Positions 12,440 through 23,151 of a DNA stretch of 64,000 nt are shown piece by piece; the stretch's first letter is position 1; every line of letters starts with the position of its first letter. This DNA is from Mytilus trossulus. Its lineage: Eukaryota > Mollusca > Bivalvia > Mytilida > Mytilidae. The notes beneath the pieces were generated by a model. It worked only from the letters and a program-made list of their open reading frames with translations. It made no database searches and was not told the origin of the DNA. The stretch is taken from contig NC_086382.1 in the NCBI RefSeq assembly GCF_036588685.1, forward strand, positions 64,712,929 to 64,776,928, given 5' to 3'. The position numbers and the translations under genes are program-made.

Positions 12440-13020
12440 AAGAGGGACGAAAGATACCAGAGGGACAGTCAAACTCATAAATCGAAAATAAACTGTCAAC
12501 TTCTGGCTTAAAAGAAAAGAAGACAAACAGACAAAACAAAAGTACACATGACACAACATAGAAAACTAAAGAATAAGCAACACTAACCCCACCAAAAACT
12601 GGGGTGATCTCACGTGCTTCGGAAGGGTAGGCAGGTCCTGCTCCAAATGTGGCACCCGTCGTGTTGCGTATAGTATTACAAATTCAGTAAATAGTTTAAT
12701 TCGGTAGGTCACATTCATGAAAGGGAAGGGGATTGTATTTACGACGTAAGGAACATATCCGATATAATTTGTGAAACGGTTATTCCATAACGGTCAACCA
12801 ACCCGTGTTGGCGTCCGTAAAATTTACGAAGGGATGATTTCAACTTCACTATTTGGAACTCTTGGTTTAATAGCGTATCATGAAAATCATGATAGGAAAT
12901 GCAAGCACAGATATATCATATCAATTGGGAGATAAATACCCCGTTTGCAGGTGCTGCTGGAATGTTGCTTCTAAGAAATGGAAAGTTCACTTGGAAAGCT
13001 GAAATCATCTCTTTTTTTGT
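12440..13020 (+). repeat. Dispersed repeat family B, longest copy in the window
   Basis: The copy runs from 'gagggacgaaagatacc' through 'gtggcacccgtcgtgttg' to 'gcaggtgctgctggaatg'. Pieces recur at 1-190, 28780-28970 (-), 31290-31440 (-), 31970-32060 (+), 36590-36770 (+) and 50195-50345. It is a mussel interspersed repeat of unknown class with no intact coding frame. Confidence 0.85.
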
Positions 13021-13719
13021 AAGTTTTTGTTTTTCATCCGACCCTCATTGTCAATTTCTATATGTTACAGTTAGGGAAAACAAGCACATAGTTGGTGAAT
13101 GGGTTAAACTATTTAACTATTTTTTACACTGCTAATGTTCCCCATCTGCACCTACAACTCGCATGCATGTGTCATCAGTCACAACCGTATTAGATGTCCG
13201 TATATGATTTTTCTTTCGCACTTTCCCATTTCTGTTGACAGTCATTTACACTTAACCTTATTGTCTGAAATAACTTCTACAATTTCTGATTTACAAACAT
13301 TCCGGTAAAGCCCATTATAAGGTAGAAGGAGATTTGTCATAGTTTTGAAGAAAAAAAAACTACCAAAGAAATTACGGAGAGCCTGTTGATTTTCTTTAAC
13401 AGAAAAAAACTTCTTCCAGTCAGGAATCCTTCTCCCTTCAATAGTCTGATACAATTTGTTGGAAGCTGTAGTCTGTGTGCGGCTTTCCTTTCCAGCAGAC
13501 AACTTTATTGAGTTTTACATATCGTAGCGGTAAAAAAATGTCTACTATCGTGTACTAGAAAAGCATAGGGTCACATTTTTATAATAGTCAGCTGCAAGGT
13601 CACCAATGGTTTTACTTTTTTGTTATCATTAATACATTTTTAAAAAGCAATGCGATGCCACCTCTCAGACTGGGTTAAGTTGTGAGTGATGGGCCAAAAG
13701 GAGGTAGGGAAAGTGCAAA

Positions 13720-15315
13720 AGACATCAGAATCGAATTGGTTCACCAAATCATGAATTTCAACAAAAGACCCATACGCTTCAACACATTGCTGGCAGATTC
13801 CATCATTAAAAGTCTTTCAACAGAACTTAAATCAGCTGGAGTAGACAACATCAGTGCATAACTCCTTAAGGCAGATGTGGAAACAACAGCATCAATACTG
13901 CAAACACTATTTAGCAAAATATGGGAGGATGAAATTATACCTGGAGACTGGGAAGAAGGACTACTAGTTAAACTTGCCAAGAAAGGTGACATGAAAAATT
14001 GCAACAACTGGAGAGGTATATCTCTACTGTCTGTACCTGCAGTTTTCCTTAGAGTTATTGCCAAGCGAATAGTAGATGCTTTAGATGTCACCCTGCGGAA
14101 AGAACAAGCAGGTTTTAGAGCCAATAAAGGGTGCAGTGACCATATATTCACACTCAGAAACATCATTGAGCAGCGCATAGAATGGCAACACAACATCGTC
14201 ATAAACTTTGTGGACTTTGAAAAGGCTTTTGATAGCTTGAACAGAGACAGCATGTGGGACATAATGAGATCGTATGGCATACCTGAGAAAATAATTAGCA
14301 TGATCAAATTATTTTACAACAACTACAGATGCTGTGTCCTACACAATGGAACCCAATCCACCTGGTTAAATGTACAATCTGGAGTTAGACAAGGATGCAT
14401 CATCTCTCCCCTTCTTTTCCTCATTGTCATCGACTAGTGCATGAGAAGAACACTAGGCAATAGAGTAACTGGAATAAGATGGTCGATGAACACAATCTTA
14501 GAAGATCTAGATTTTGCAGACGACATATGCCTTTTATCAACAACTAGAGCAAACATGCAGAACAAAACATCAAGACTACATGACACTGCTCTATCTGTAG
14601 GTTTAAAGATAAATGCGCAAAAGACAAAGATAAATAGCCTTAATGACAAAACTAGTAAACAACCCATAACACTTAAAGGAGACAACATAGAAGAAGTGGA
14701 AAATTTTACTTATCTAGGTACTAACATCAGCCAGGACAACGGCACTAGCAAAGATATAATGGCAAGGATCAACAAAGCCAGAACTTCTTTCTGCAGATTA
14801 CGAACAGTATGGAAAACAACATCAATATCCAGGTCCACAAAAATCAAAATATATAATAGCAATGTAAAATCAGTTTTGCTATATGGTGCAGAGTCATGGA
14901 GGGTTATAAAATCTGACTTCAACAAACTGTCATCTTTCCACAATACATGTCTTCGGAAAATTTGCAAGATCTTCTGGCCAAAAACCATCAGTAATAAAGA
15001 TATATACACCCTAACCTTACAACGAGACATCAGAGTTGAAATTAAAGAAAGGCGATGGAAATGGATAGGCCATGTTCTACGGAAAGACAAACATGACATC
15101 ACAAGGATAGCTCTTCGTTGGACACCAGCAGAGGGGAAAAGAAAGAGAGGGAGACCTAAAGAGACATGGCGACGTACAATAGAAAGCGAACTAAGAGCCA
15201 TGGGAATGACATGGGGAGAAGCCGAAAGAAAGGCACAAGACAGGCAACAGTGGAGGGCGTTGGTAGTGGCCTCATGTGCAAGTATGCACGAAGAGGATTA
15301 AGTAAGTAAGTAACA
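13720..15315 (+). mobile_element. 5'-truncated non-LTR retrotransposon (RTE/CR1-like LINE), inactivated
   Basis: One reading frame carries a reverse transcriptase palm followed by a C-terminal tail. Visible motifs are NFVDFEKAFDSLNR (catalytic Asp), SGVRQGCIISPLLF and FADDICLLS (catalytic DD). A C-terminal 'RRWKWIGHVLRKDKHD' and 'GKRKRGRPKETWRR' region is typical of invertebrate LINE ORF2 ends. The frame is broken by TAA at 13859-13861 and TAG at 14435-14437. No endonuclease domain is visible upstream, so the copy is 5'-truncated. The 3' end runs into a short (TAAG)n tail at 15298-15314, as in RTE-type elements. The clade is uncertain. A long antisense frame at 13741-14307 is a shadow of this element. 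Confidence 0.9.
14435..14437 (+). pseudogene. Internal TAG in the LINE reverse transcriptase frame
   Basis: The codon sits between the SGVRQGC and FADD motifs, in the same frame as both flanking segments (13877 and 14441 differ by a multiple of three). It probably arose from a Trp codon, which relatives carry there. It marks an inactivated copy. Confidence 0.85.
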
Positions 15316-15454
15316 GAACTTAAGAAGCAACGTTTAATCTTTACAGTAAAAGAAGGGGTTCATTTCTTCTTCTCTTGCACCCGATACACTTTTCAAAATT
15401 AAAACACATGTGGTGCCTTTTTTATATGGTCATTTTTATAAATTTCCTGTTACA

Positions 15455-15640
15455 AAACTTTAAAATATTCGAAAAACTAAGGATTTTCCTATCCCAGGAA
15501 TAAATTACCTTAGCCGTATTTGGCACATTTTTTTTGGATTTTTTATAACTATTTTGATTTGAGCATCACTGATGATTCTTACGTAGACGAAACGCGCGTC
15601 TTGCGTAGTGAATTATAATCCTTTGATAACTATTAACTAC
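15455..15640 (+). repeat. Dispersed repeat family D
   Basis: Landmarks are 'ctaaggattttcctatccca', 'ttaccttagccgtatttggc' and 'acgtagacgaaacgcgcgtc'. I recognise this as a frequent mussel repeat. Reverse-strand fragments are at 57840-57905 and 60975-61080. Confidence 0.85.
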
Positions 15641-16950
15641 TCGGACTTAATCGTTAAGGACTTCCTAATTCAAACATTTTCCAGATTAACTACATGTCCA
15701 AATTCAGACTTGGTTCTTAATTTTTGAAATAAATAAAAAGAAAAAGAAACATATAAAGTTAACATACGAAAATAAGAAATCTTTTAAAAAATACATAAAA
15801 ACACGACAACCAACACGAAATGGGACCATGAACTATTAACAAAAAGATCGAATTGAATAAATTTTACCAATGAAAAATCTTTGTGATACAAAATATTATT
15901 TATAGATTGAAATAATAGTATCGGTCCGGTTCTATATTTTTGTACAAGTCGAATTTCAAGAGGAAAACCTGTATCTTTATTTTGTAGTGTATATTTTGTT
16001 TCAATGCACAAGTCAAAATATTGCTTCTGAGATAAAGGATTTTGAAATTGTTGTTTAATAAAGGTTTGAAATATCATATAAATGTTGAAAATGAATTGAA
16101 ACGTACTCCATTAATTAAATGAAAAAAACTCGTAGTATTCAATATTTTCAAAAACTCTTCAATAACGGATTTATTTTACTAAACTTTGTTTGAAATTGTT
16201 AAAATAAGGTGTATCAACAATGTATATAATAACAAGAAGCATATCACGAATATACTTTAAGAATGTAGGCCTAAAATCTTTTAAAAGTATTTTTTTCTTT
16301 AAAATAAGGGAACGAACTTCAAAGCCCATTTTACAAAAATTGCAGCTTACGATTTTTTTACGACAAGTTAAAATGTGAAGTGTACCCTTAGGACTACCAA
16401 TTCTGTGATTTATAGCCGTATAGTCCGAATGACCATTAAACTCCTTATATAAGCGACTTTTCCTTACTTGGTCACTGTACTATTTATACTGCATGTGACA
16501 CCCAATATTTTGAAAACTCTATCCGATTGATACAAAGCAGAAATACATCTTACAAAAAACACAGATTGGACGTGTAAATACATATACCACCAATAAAAAG
16601 ACACCAAGTCCTTAACATAATCAAGCATCATAAATTGTTATCAGTCTTCACTGTGCATAGTTATAACCAGAAAGGACACTCGTAGAAAAAAAACTATGCA
16701 TTAGTTCTTGTTGTTTTGAATGTCAAATATCAAAACTTGAAAATAACATAACAATTGATTTGACTGCATCATAAAAGTTTTCATGGAATTGAATTTATTT
16801 GGAAGGCTCAAATTTAAAATTCTAAATCCAAATTAGTATGGGTATTGGAATAAGGGAGGAAGTTTTTCTCGTCGAAAGGGACATAAAAGTCACCACAAAA
16901 GACATTGAAAGTTAAACTTAAATCAGGGTGCTGAAAAACAAGTTTCTTTG
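15641..16950. other. Gene-free stretch, nothing recognised
   Basis: AT-rich sequence. A 97-codon minus-strand open frame at 15784-16077 has no recognisable domain and no supporting context, so it is not called as a gene. Confidence 0.5.
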
Positions 16951-16974
16951 AAATTTCTAGATTCATCAACGAAC

Positions 16975-17495
16975 AAAGTTTGTAATACATCATGTCAATA
17001 CGGATGCACTAATTAACTGATATTAACATAGGATACTAGCAGTACATCAGCAGAACTCTGAAAATTATGTCCTTTGATAAATGACATTTAATAATTCCGC
17101 CATAGTCCTCAACTTGTTTTAAACACTGGCAATTGTACGTTTTCTGCACTTTCTTATCATATAGATGATACGACATAAATGTACCCATTAATTTGTATAA
17201 CCCTACACAAATTTAATATTTTTTTTATTTGATTTGACAGAAAATTCAATTATATAAGTTTTACAAACTACGACAGTTAAGCCTCCTAAATGCTATTACT
17301 GTCATAATGATGAACGTTTTTATAGCACTTTTAGAATATTAATTCTGATCAATTTATATATCAATGATATTTCACATATACAAAACATAGAACAGCTGAT
17401 CAATTAAGTTCAATTCTATAGAATATAAATTTCTTGGAAACAACATTTGAGAAAGAGGTAAAAGTTAGTGTCACGAAAAAGAAGTTTCTTCATAG
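16975..17495. repeat. Diverged duplicate of 26950-27485
   Basis: The two stretches share collinear islands such as 'tcataatgatgaacgt', 'attaatttgt' and 'tttgatttgacagaaaattc' (compare 'ttgatttaatagataatt'), in the same order and spacing. They may be a duplicated segment or two copies of an unnamed repeat. No coding potential is seen. Confidence 0.75.
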
Positions 17496-17636
17496 TATAA
17501 GTTACAAATGGAAACAAAAGTATTCGGGAATATTATTTCCACTGGAATATCACAGTTCCACGCGGAATAAATGATGTAGAATATTTTTATCAACAGGAAT
17601 AGATAAAATAATTGTTTATAGTAGATATCAGAAAAT

Positions 17637-17706
17637 GTTGTATGAGTGCCATTGAGACAACTCTCTATCCAAATAACAATTTAAAACAGTAAACCATTAT
17701 AGGTCA
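17637..17706 (-). repeat. Dispersed repeat family A, short copy
   Basis: It carries the same 3'-end block as 10192-10420: 'gagtgccattgagacaactc' and 'aaaccattataggtcaa'. It lies between two related stretches (17480-17560 and 17785-17865) that look like copies of each other. Confidence 0.85.
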
Positions 17707-17906
17707 AGGTTATAAATATATATTATGTAACAATGTTTCCAGTAGATTATCTGTTACACGGAAAAAAAATAGTTGACCCGAAATAGAAGTTTCTACATAC
17801 TGTAAAGTTCCAAAAGGAAGAAATATTCTTGAACATTACTTCCACTAATGGAATAAGGGTATAGAATATGTGTCCCAATTATAATAGATGGTATGGCATG
17901 GTTTGA

Positions 17907-18083
17907 GGGGAAATTATGTTAGGCGGAACAAATAGTCCATCAGATGGTAGGGCAAAAATTCAGTTCTGTGTTTCACCCCAGGGTACCGCAATTTTTTTGT
18001 ATAAATTCAAAGAGTAATATCTGAAGAATATTTTATGAGGTGTTAGACTTTTGAAAAAGTGTCCAAAAGGGGTTAAAAGGGGA
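17907..18083 (+). repeat. Left arm of a long inverted-repeat pair (partner 21826-22038)
   Basis: Read on the + strand it shares 'agtccatcag', 'caccccagggtaccgc', 'ggtgttagact' and 'gtgtccaaaag' in order with the reverse complement of 21826-22038. The arms are diverged and differ by indels. The arm could be a terminal inverted repeat of a ~4.1-kb element, or one of two independent insertions. Confidence 0.78.
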
Positions 18084-18486
18084 CTTAATCTAGGGTATAT
18101 CAAAAATTTTGTTTTGCACATTATTACAGAAAAATGTAAAAATAACCAAGTATTCAGTACTATACTTTTTATTAAATGGAACACATCATATCTTATTAAA
18201 CGCAGGCTAATTTTTAATCAATTTTTAAATCGTAGAGGACCAAGAAAAAAAGGGGGAGGGTCAATTTAAAAAAGTCATGATTTTGAATGAAAAGAAGCAT
18301 ACGTACTAATTTTCTTGATTAAATGGTATATTTTTTCACATTGAAACATACAGCATCAAGTATATAAAGCCTTTAAAAAACTTTAAAGGCAAGAAAAAAA
18401 AACATAGAATCGACGACAAACACAAACATAAGCAACCTGAAATGCACGATTCTGTCACAAATTTATACATCGCATTCATGAAATCA

Positions 18487-18635
18487 TACCCGTAGCCAGG
18501 GGGGTTCGTCCGTACCCCCTCCCCCTTGAAAACAAATAAGCACTGTTAAAGTCAATGTTCTGTTCGAATTGTTACTGTTAAAGTCGAGTTTGTAGGTCCA
18601 ACGAACCCCCCTTTGAAAATTCCTGGCTACGGGCC
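18487..18635. mobile_element. Small inverted-repeat element (MITE-like)
   Basis: It starts ACCCGTAGCCAGG and ends CCTGGCTACGGGC. C-rich and G-rich blocks near each end also pair ('ggttcgtc' with 'aacgaacccccc'). Similar elements with a 'cccgtagccagg' end are familiar from molluscs. It is nested inside the 17.9-22.0 kb inverted repeat. Confidence 0.75.
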
Positions 18636-19075
18636 TGATGAAATAACTCACATATTAAAACACACAAAACTGTTAGGGTTTCTAGGTTTCTGTTTTTTTT
18701 TTATTTAACAACCGCATCATCACCTTTTGAGGTCACACATAAGGTCAATCCATATAATCATCATCAGTTTAATCACCTGCATCTACCGAAATATCATTAT
18801 CATCTTTTCCATCATCTTTGTCGTCATCGTTAGCAATATCAACGATTTGATAATGCTTATATCTACAAGCTTTCGAGCATTAACATACAGCTATCTGTTC
18901 AGGATAAATCTTGTTGAAGACATGAACATCTTTTTTTGCACAACCAGCTTTACATGAACAGCACATCAGAATTACCAAAGCATCTAACGCTGGTGGTTGG
19001 TCTAGAAAATTGATACTGATTAAAGCGCTCTAATCAATCCGATCATAGTTGTTTGGCAACAGACCAGTGTTGTGT

Positions 19076-20560
19076 TTAAGAGCAGATTTCTAAATCTTCG
19101 TCTGAAAGTTGGCTTGTTTCATGTGCTTTAACATTGCATCTTTTGCATTTCAAAACGTTCTGATCTTTATTTATCGATATTTTTAATTTCGTAGCCATAT
19201 ATAGAACACGAAAACCTCTCGAGTGTGTTGACAACTCTTCGCCACCCTCTTCCAAGGTTTCACCTAGATGGAATAGACCTTTTAAAAACTCCACATAACT
19301 TGTCAAAAAGCCGAGTGCTTTGCTTTTTTTCTTTACCAGACAAAACACTTACTGAATCACAACCTGTATTGGCGCGACATCCTGGCAGTTTTCTACAAAC
19401 ATTCTCACCAAATTTGCACACATTTATTGCACATTTAATAATCTGCATTTGGGGGATATAAGTATCTGTCAGACTAACACTGTTAGAATTGATATGCAAC
19501 TGTGAAAATAGTAAGCCAATACTTCCACAACAGTGTCAGAAGGTTTTTTAACAATGGAGTCGTAACCTTTGGCAGCTGCATGTTTTTGCATTCAACTAAG
19601 AAACATTTTTTATCGGCTTCTTCATGTTTGATTATAAGCTAAACCCATTCTATGCTATTTCATTTTCAACATATATTTTGTGGCACATACTTTCATGGGA
19701 TACAAATAAATCAATACATTCAAGTGTACATTTATAGGATTGTTTATTCTTTTCAAAACAAAAGAATTCAACAAAAGCAACTTTGTTTCCCCCAACTAAC
19801 AAACATTTCTTCCATTCCCAAGAACACGATTGTGATGGTTTAGAACTTATCGTAATGAGTTGCCCTCCCAAGGACCTGCCGTTCTAATTTAGTTATGAAT
19901 ATTGTGCGAAACTATTCTGACAGTGACAAAATCAATGCGGGACCACTTTTCGTGACTAAAAGAATGGTTTTTAAAATAACAATTGCCAAATCAAAAAAAA
20001 GTGCTAGGCATCATAGTTATGGTTTGAATAACTGCCATGTCATCAAATATCCACATAATTTCCTAAGGAATGAGCCTTTTCTAAAAGACCACCCAGGACA
20101 AGTTTTAATTTTTCATTACATGTGTACCATCAAAGTTTGCAAGAGACATTTGAAGAGGGCCTAATTTAATTTGGAGAACCTATCACATAACTTGTCTGGG
20201 CTATGACAAGCAGGCGACATTTTTCTTCATCTGCTCTCAATGTTTTGTTGTTCTTATCAGCCATTAACTGCTTGCATTTTATTTCCTTTTTTAAATATGT
20301 AAGCATTGATTTTCTTTTGAGTGTTTTGAAGATATCGGTTGACTTTTGAATAAGCCGTTCCGTAATGAGAATTTCTGAAGCAAATTTTCCCTTTTCATAC
20401 GCGTTAAGAATATCGCACATTAATTCCGAAGAAGCAACAGAACCCGAGAACAAGCCATATAACTGTTCAGATGTTACAATGGAATTGGCCAGCTTTGCAG
20501 TGTCTGAAACAGTTTCAAAACATCAGTTTCGGCTTGCTTCATTCGAGTTTTTCTGAGTTC
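19076..20560 (-). pseudogene. Broken gene of an invertebrate multicopy family with a GCDSVS...SGK motif
   Basis: Collinear fragments on the - strand lie in different frames. 20560-20166 reads SIVTSEQLYGLFSGSVASSE and then LNAYEKGKFASEILITERLI. A heavily interrupted stretch follows at 20165-19872. 19871-19650 is an open frame with no clear match. 19499-19260 contains LPGCRANTGCDSVSVLSGKE. A frameshift then leads to FHLGETLEEGGEE and a CKRCNVKAHET segment at about 19290-19080. The order and the GCDS-x-S-x-x-SGKxKK motif match long uncharacterised proteins that I recall as repeated in cnidarian and mollusc genomes. Those proteins carry an acidic 'EADTR...DTDV' block suggestive of a PIN/FEN-like nuclease; I do not see that block intact here. 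The function of the family is not known to me. The copy lies between inverted repeats, so it may be element cargo. Confidence 0.65.
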
Positions 20561-21024
20561 TTTTTGGGCGGATATTTTAGGGTTAACAATTCTTACCAAG
20601 CATCGACATTTTAATGATATTGAAGCTCTTTCATGTGCATTTAGCAACCAACGTTAATCAGAATCTATATTTTAACCGAAACCAACAAAGCCATTTATTT
20701 GTATCTCTAAGAAACCTAAGAAAGTAAAAGTATTGCCAAACCCCACAACTGACTATTTGACGTTCGTTCAAAGCGATGTTTGTCGATTGAATGACTTAAC
20801 AATCTTAAGTCAATCACTTCATAGCTAAAACACAAAATGTTATCAAGCACACCTTTATTGAGTTCGATAGAGTGCACCTTTTCTGAACGCAGAAAAAATC
20901 ACCTTAATTTGTAATTTTTCATAAATATTTCGTTACACATTCACTTTATAAAATAATTTGTCTCACAAAAACATCATAAATCGACAATTAAATGTCTGTT
21001 TTCAGTTGCAAATTGATAATGCTT

Positions 21025-21367
21025 ATGAGAGCCGTGGTGTAGTGGTTAGTGCATCGGACTACTAACACAAAGGTTCCTGGTTCGATTCCCGTTTGGGATG
21101 AAAATTTCAGGAACTCAATTTTCGGCTCTCCTTTGACACCATTTGCGAGTATGGTCTTGAGGAAACGATGATAGTCCGTCGGACGGGGACGATAAATGGC
21201 TGGCCCGTGTTAAGAGAGATCCACATCTCTTGCACGTTAAAGACACCCTTGTAGATTTCGAAAAAGAGCAGGCTAATGCCGCTACAAGGCAGCACTCGCA
21301 CCCGCAAAGTGGAAAGGGATTAATATAAGTTGCAAAACTTGTTTCCCAATCCACTATAAATAAATAT
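21025..21367 (+). mobile_element. tRNA-derived SINE
   Basis: The 5' head resembles a tRNA promoter, with an A-box-like 'gtggtgtagtggttagtgc' and a B box GGTTCGATTCC at 21079-21089. A conserved-looking body ('ggacggggacgataaatggc', 'tcttgcacgttaaagacacc') follows, then a tail of 'ataaataaat'. Molluscs carry SINE superfamilies with such central domains (V-SINE/RUDI or similar); which one this is I cannot say. It lies inside the 17.9-22.0 kb inverted-repeat pair. Confidence 0.85.
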
Positions 21368-21825
21368 GTTTAAACTAATGCTTAGGTGTGAATACATTGT
21401 ACATGTTGTATACTGAATCAAAGACGGTCATTTGATGATTTCCGGTATTTCACGAGTATTTGCACGTAGATATATTTTATTAAATAATTCACATTTTAGA
21501 CGATATATAAATACTGCAAATGATTTAAACATTGCATAATGATTAATTTTCAAGTTTAATTAACTAAAACGGGTAATTGTATAACGAATGTCTTTACGGA
21601 AGGAGAAAATATGCCTTAATTTGAACCCAAAAAATCGGATTGTTTGTAAGGTAAAAAACATTTTTTTTAAACAAAAATCTTCTGTGTTACATTTAATATG
21701 ATAAGTTTTGTATCTGTTTTAGTTGTTTAAACCTATATTTTTTTTTTTTTTTATTCGCTTTCTATTAAAAAAAATAATTAAAAATTACTTAGTCGTGATT
21801 GCTAAATGAGGGCACCATTGGAAGG

Positions 21826-22038
21826 GACGTTTTAAATCCTCTTTTGGACACTTTTGTTTTAGTCTAACACCTTGTATTTTATCAATAAGATAATGAAGTT
21901 GAATTCTATCAAAATCGCGGTACCCTGGGGTGTAACACAAACTCCTTGACTAGCGCGCTTTTGAGAACTAGCTGATGGACTAAAATATTTGTTGTCAACA
22001 AACAGGAGTTTCCTAATGTTTGATTTTCAAGTTTCCCC
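21826..22038 (-). repeat. Right arm of the long inverted-repeat pair (partner 17907-18083)
   Basis: On the - strand it repeats the landmarks of the left arm, including 'caccccagggtaccgc'. It is about 35 bases longer than the left arm, mainly through an insertion near its outer end. I see no clear target duplication outside the pair. Confidence 0.78.
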
Positions 22039-22724
22039 CGCAGAAGGCTAGGAGAACAGAAATTTTGAATAGATCGACTTAGGTTGTGTGTATTGACATT
22101 TGGAGAGGTATTTGAGATTTAAAAGAGTAAACAAATAAGACGAACAGTTTGTGAATGCTACACGATAAAGAAAGAACAAGAAAGTACAACTTTTTCGAAA
22201 TTGATGTTTGGATCCTCTGTCATGCTTACGTCAAATGTAAAGATAAATGGTAAATTTGGACTTCAATTTTTAGGACGAATCTTTCTACAGTAAAATTTAT
22301 AGGATCTCCTCAAGCAAAAACCTTTTAAAAGTCCCAAATGAAATTAAATAGAGATTTACCGTAGATATCATCTCCACATTGTTTTGCAACGATTTAAATG
22401 ATATCGTTTGTGTTTGTCTTTTGCACATACTATTGTGTCGGTCTTGTATGGAAAAGATGTTTTAAATGTTTGGATTTTTTTTGTAACATATGTGTTCGAA
22501 TTTGCTTATGAATTTCAATGCAGTAAATAACAACGAAGCCAACATAGCAAACAGCCAAATATAAACATTTTACAATAAACAAAAACAAAACTTTGTGTTT
22601 TGGTGAGGTTGATATATCCTTTTAATCCAGTGTAAATAATCTTGAGCGTAAAGTTGTTTTGTCTAAAATTAACTCTCGATTTATTTAGATGGATATCAAT
22701 GGTAGCACAGATTTCTCCCACCCG

Positions 22725-22800
22725 ACTGTTACAACGCGTACTGATGGGGTAGGTTTAGTGTGAACAACGCGTACTGATTGGGTAGGTTTAGCATGAACAA
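22725..22800. repeat. Two-unit tandem repeat
   Basis: Two units of about 34 bases share 'caacgcgtactgat' and 'gggtaggtttag'. The surrounding stretch from 22040 to 22969 shows nothing else. Confidence 0.8.
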
Positions 22801-22969
22801 ATAATGTGAATGGGACCATAATGTCCGATTATCTGTTTGAGAAGTGATGCACGCTCTTTGCACGAACAAATCCTATCAATGTGTTTCTAAAATATATGCT
22901 TCTATATTACTGACTGGACACGTTCTTTTTTTCAAAATTTTCGTCCATTCCGTTGGTCGATTGACTTTG

Positions 22970-23151
22970 TATGGTGGCTGGTTAAGGCTATTTCGCGTTT
23001 TCGCCCTACGTATTCCATAAGGCGAAAACGCGAAAACGCAAAATCGAAAGCGCAAAAAAGCGAAATATTTTTTCTTTCCGAATTCGCGTTTTCGCGTTTT
23101 CTCCCTAAGGAATATGAAAGGCGAAAACGCGAAATGGCCTTAACCACCATA
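22970..23151. mobile_element. GCGAAAAC-rich foldback element (MITE)
   Basis: Terminal arms TATGGTGG...TTAAGGC...TTTCGCGTTTTCGCC and the inverse GGCGAAAACGCGAAATGGCC...CCACCATA enclose an interior of further GCGAAAA units. The outermost TA on both sides fits a TA target site as in Tc1/mariner-type MITEs (inference). The 182-bp element is markedly richer in CpG than its surroundings. Confidence 0.85.

Noticed and set aside
13741..14307. 188-codon minus-strand open frame, and a second at 14710-15201
   Set aside because: Both are antisense shadows of the LINE reverse transcriptase, which has clear motifs on the + strand.
21027..21100. A tRNA gene
   Set aside because: The A and B boxes are tRNA-like, but the acceptor stem does not pair and the sequence continues into a SINE body.
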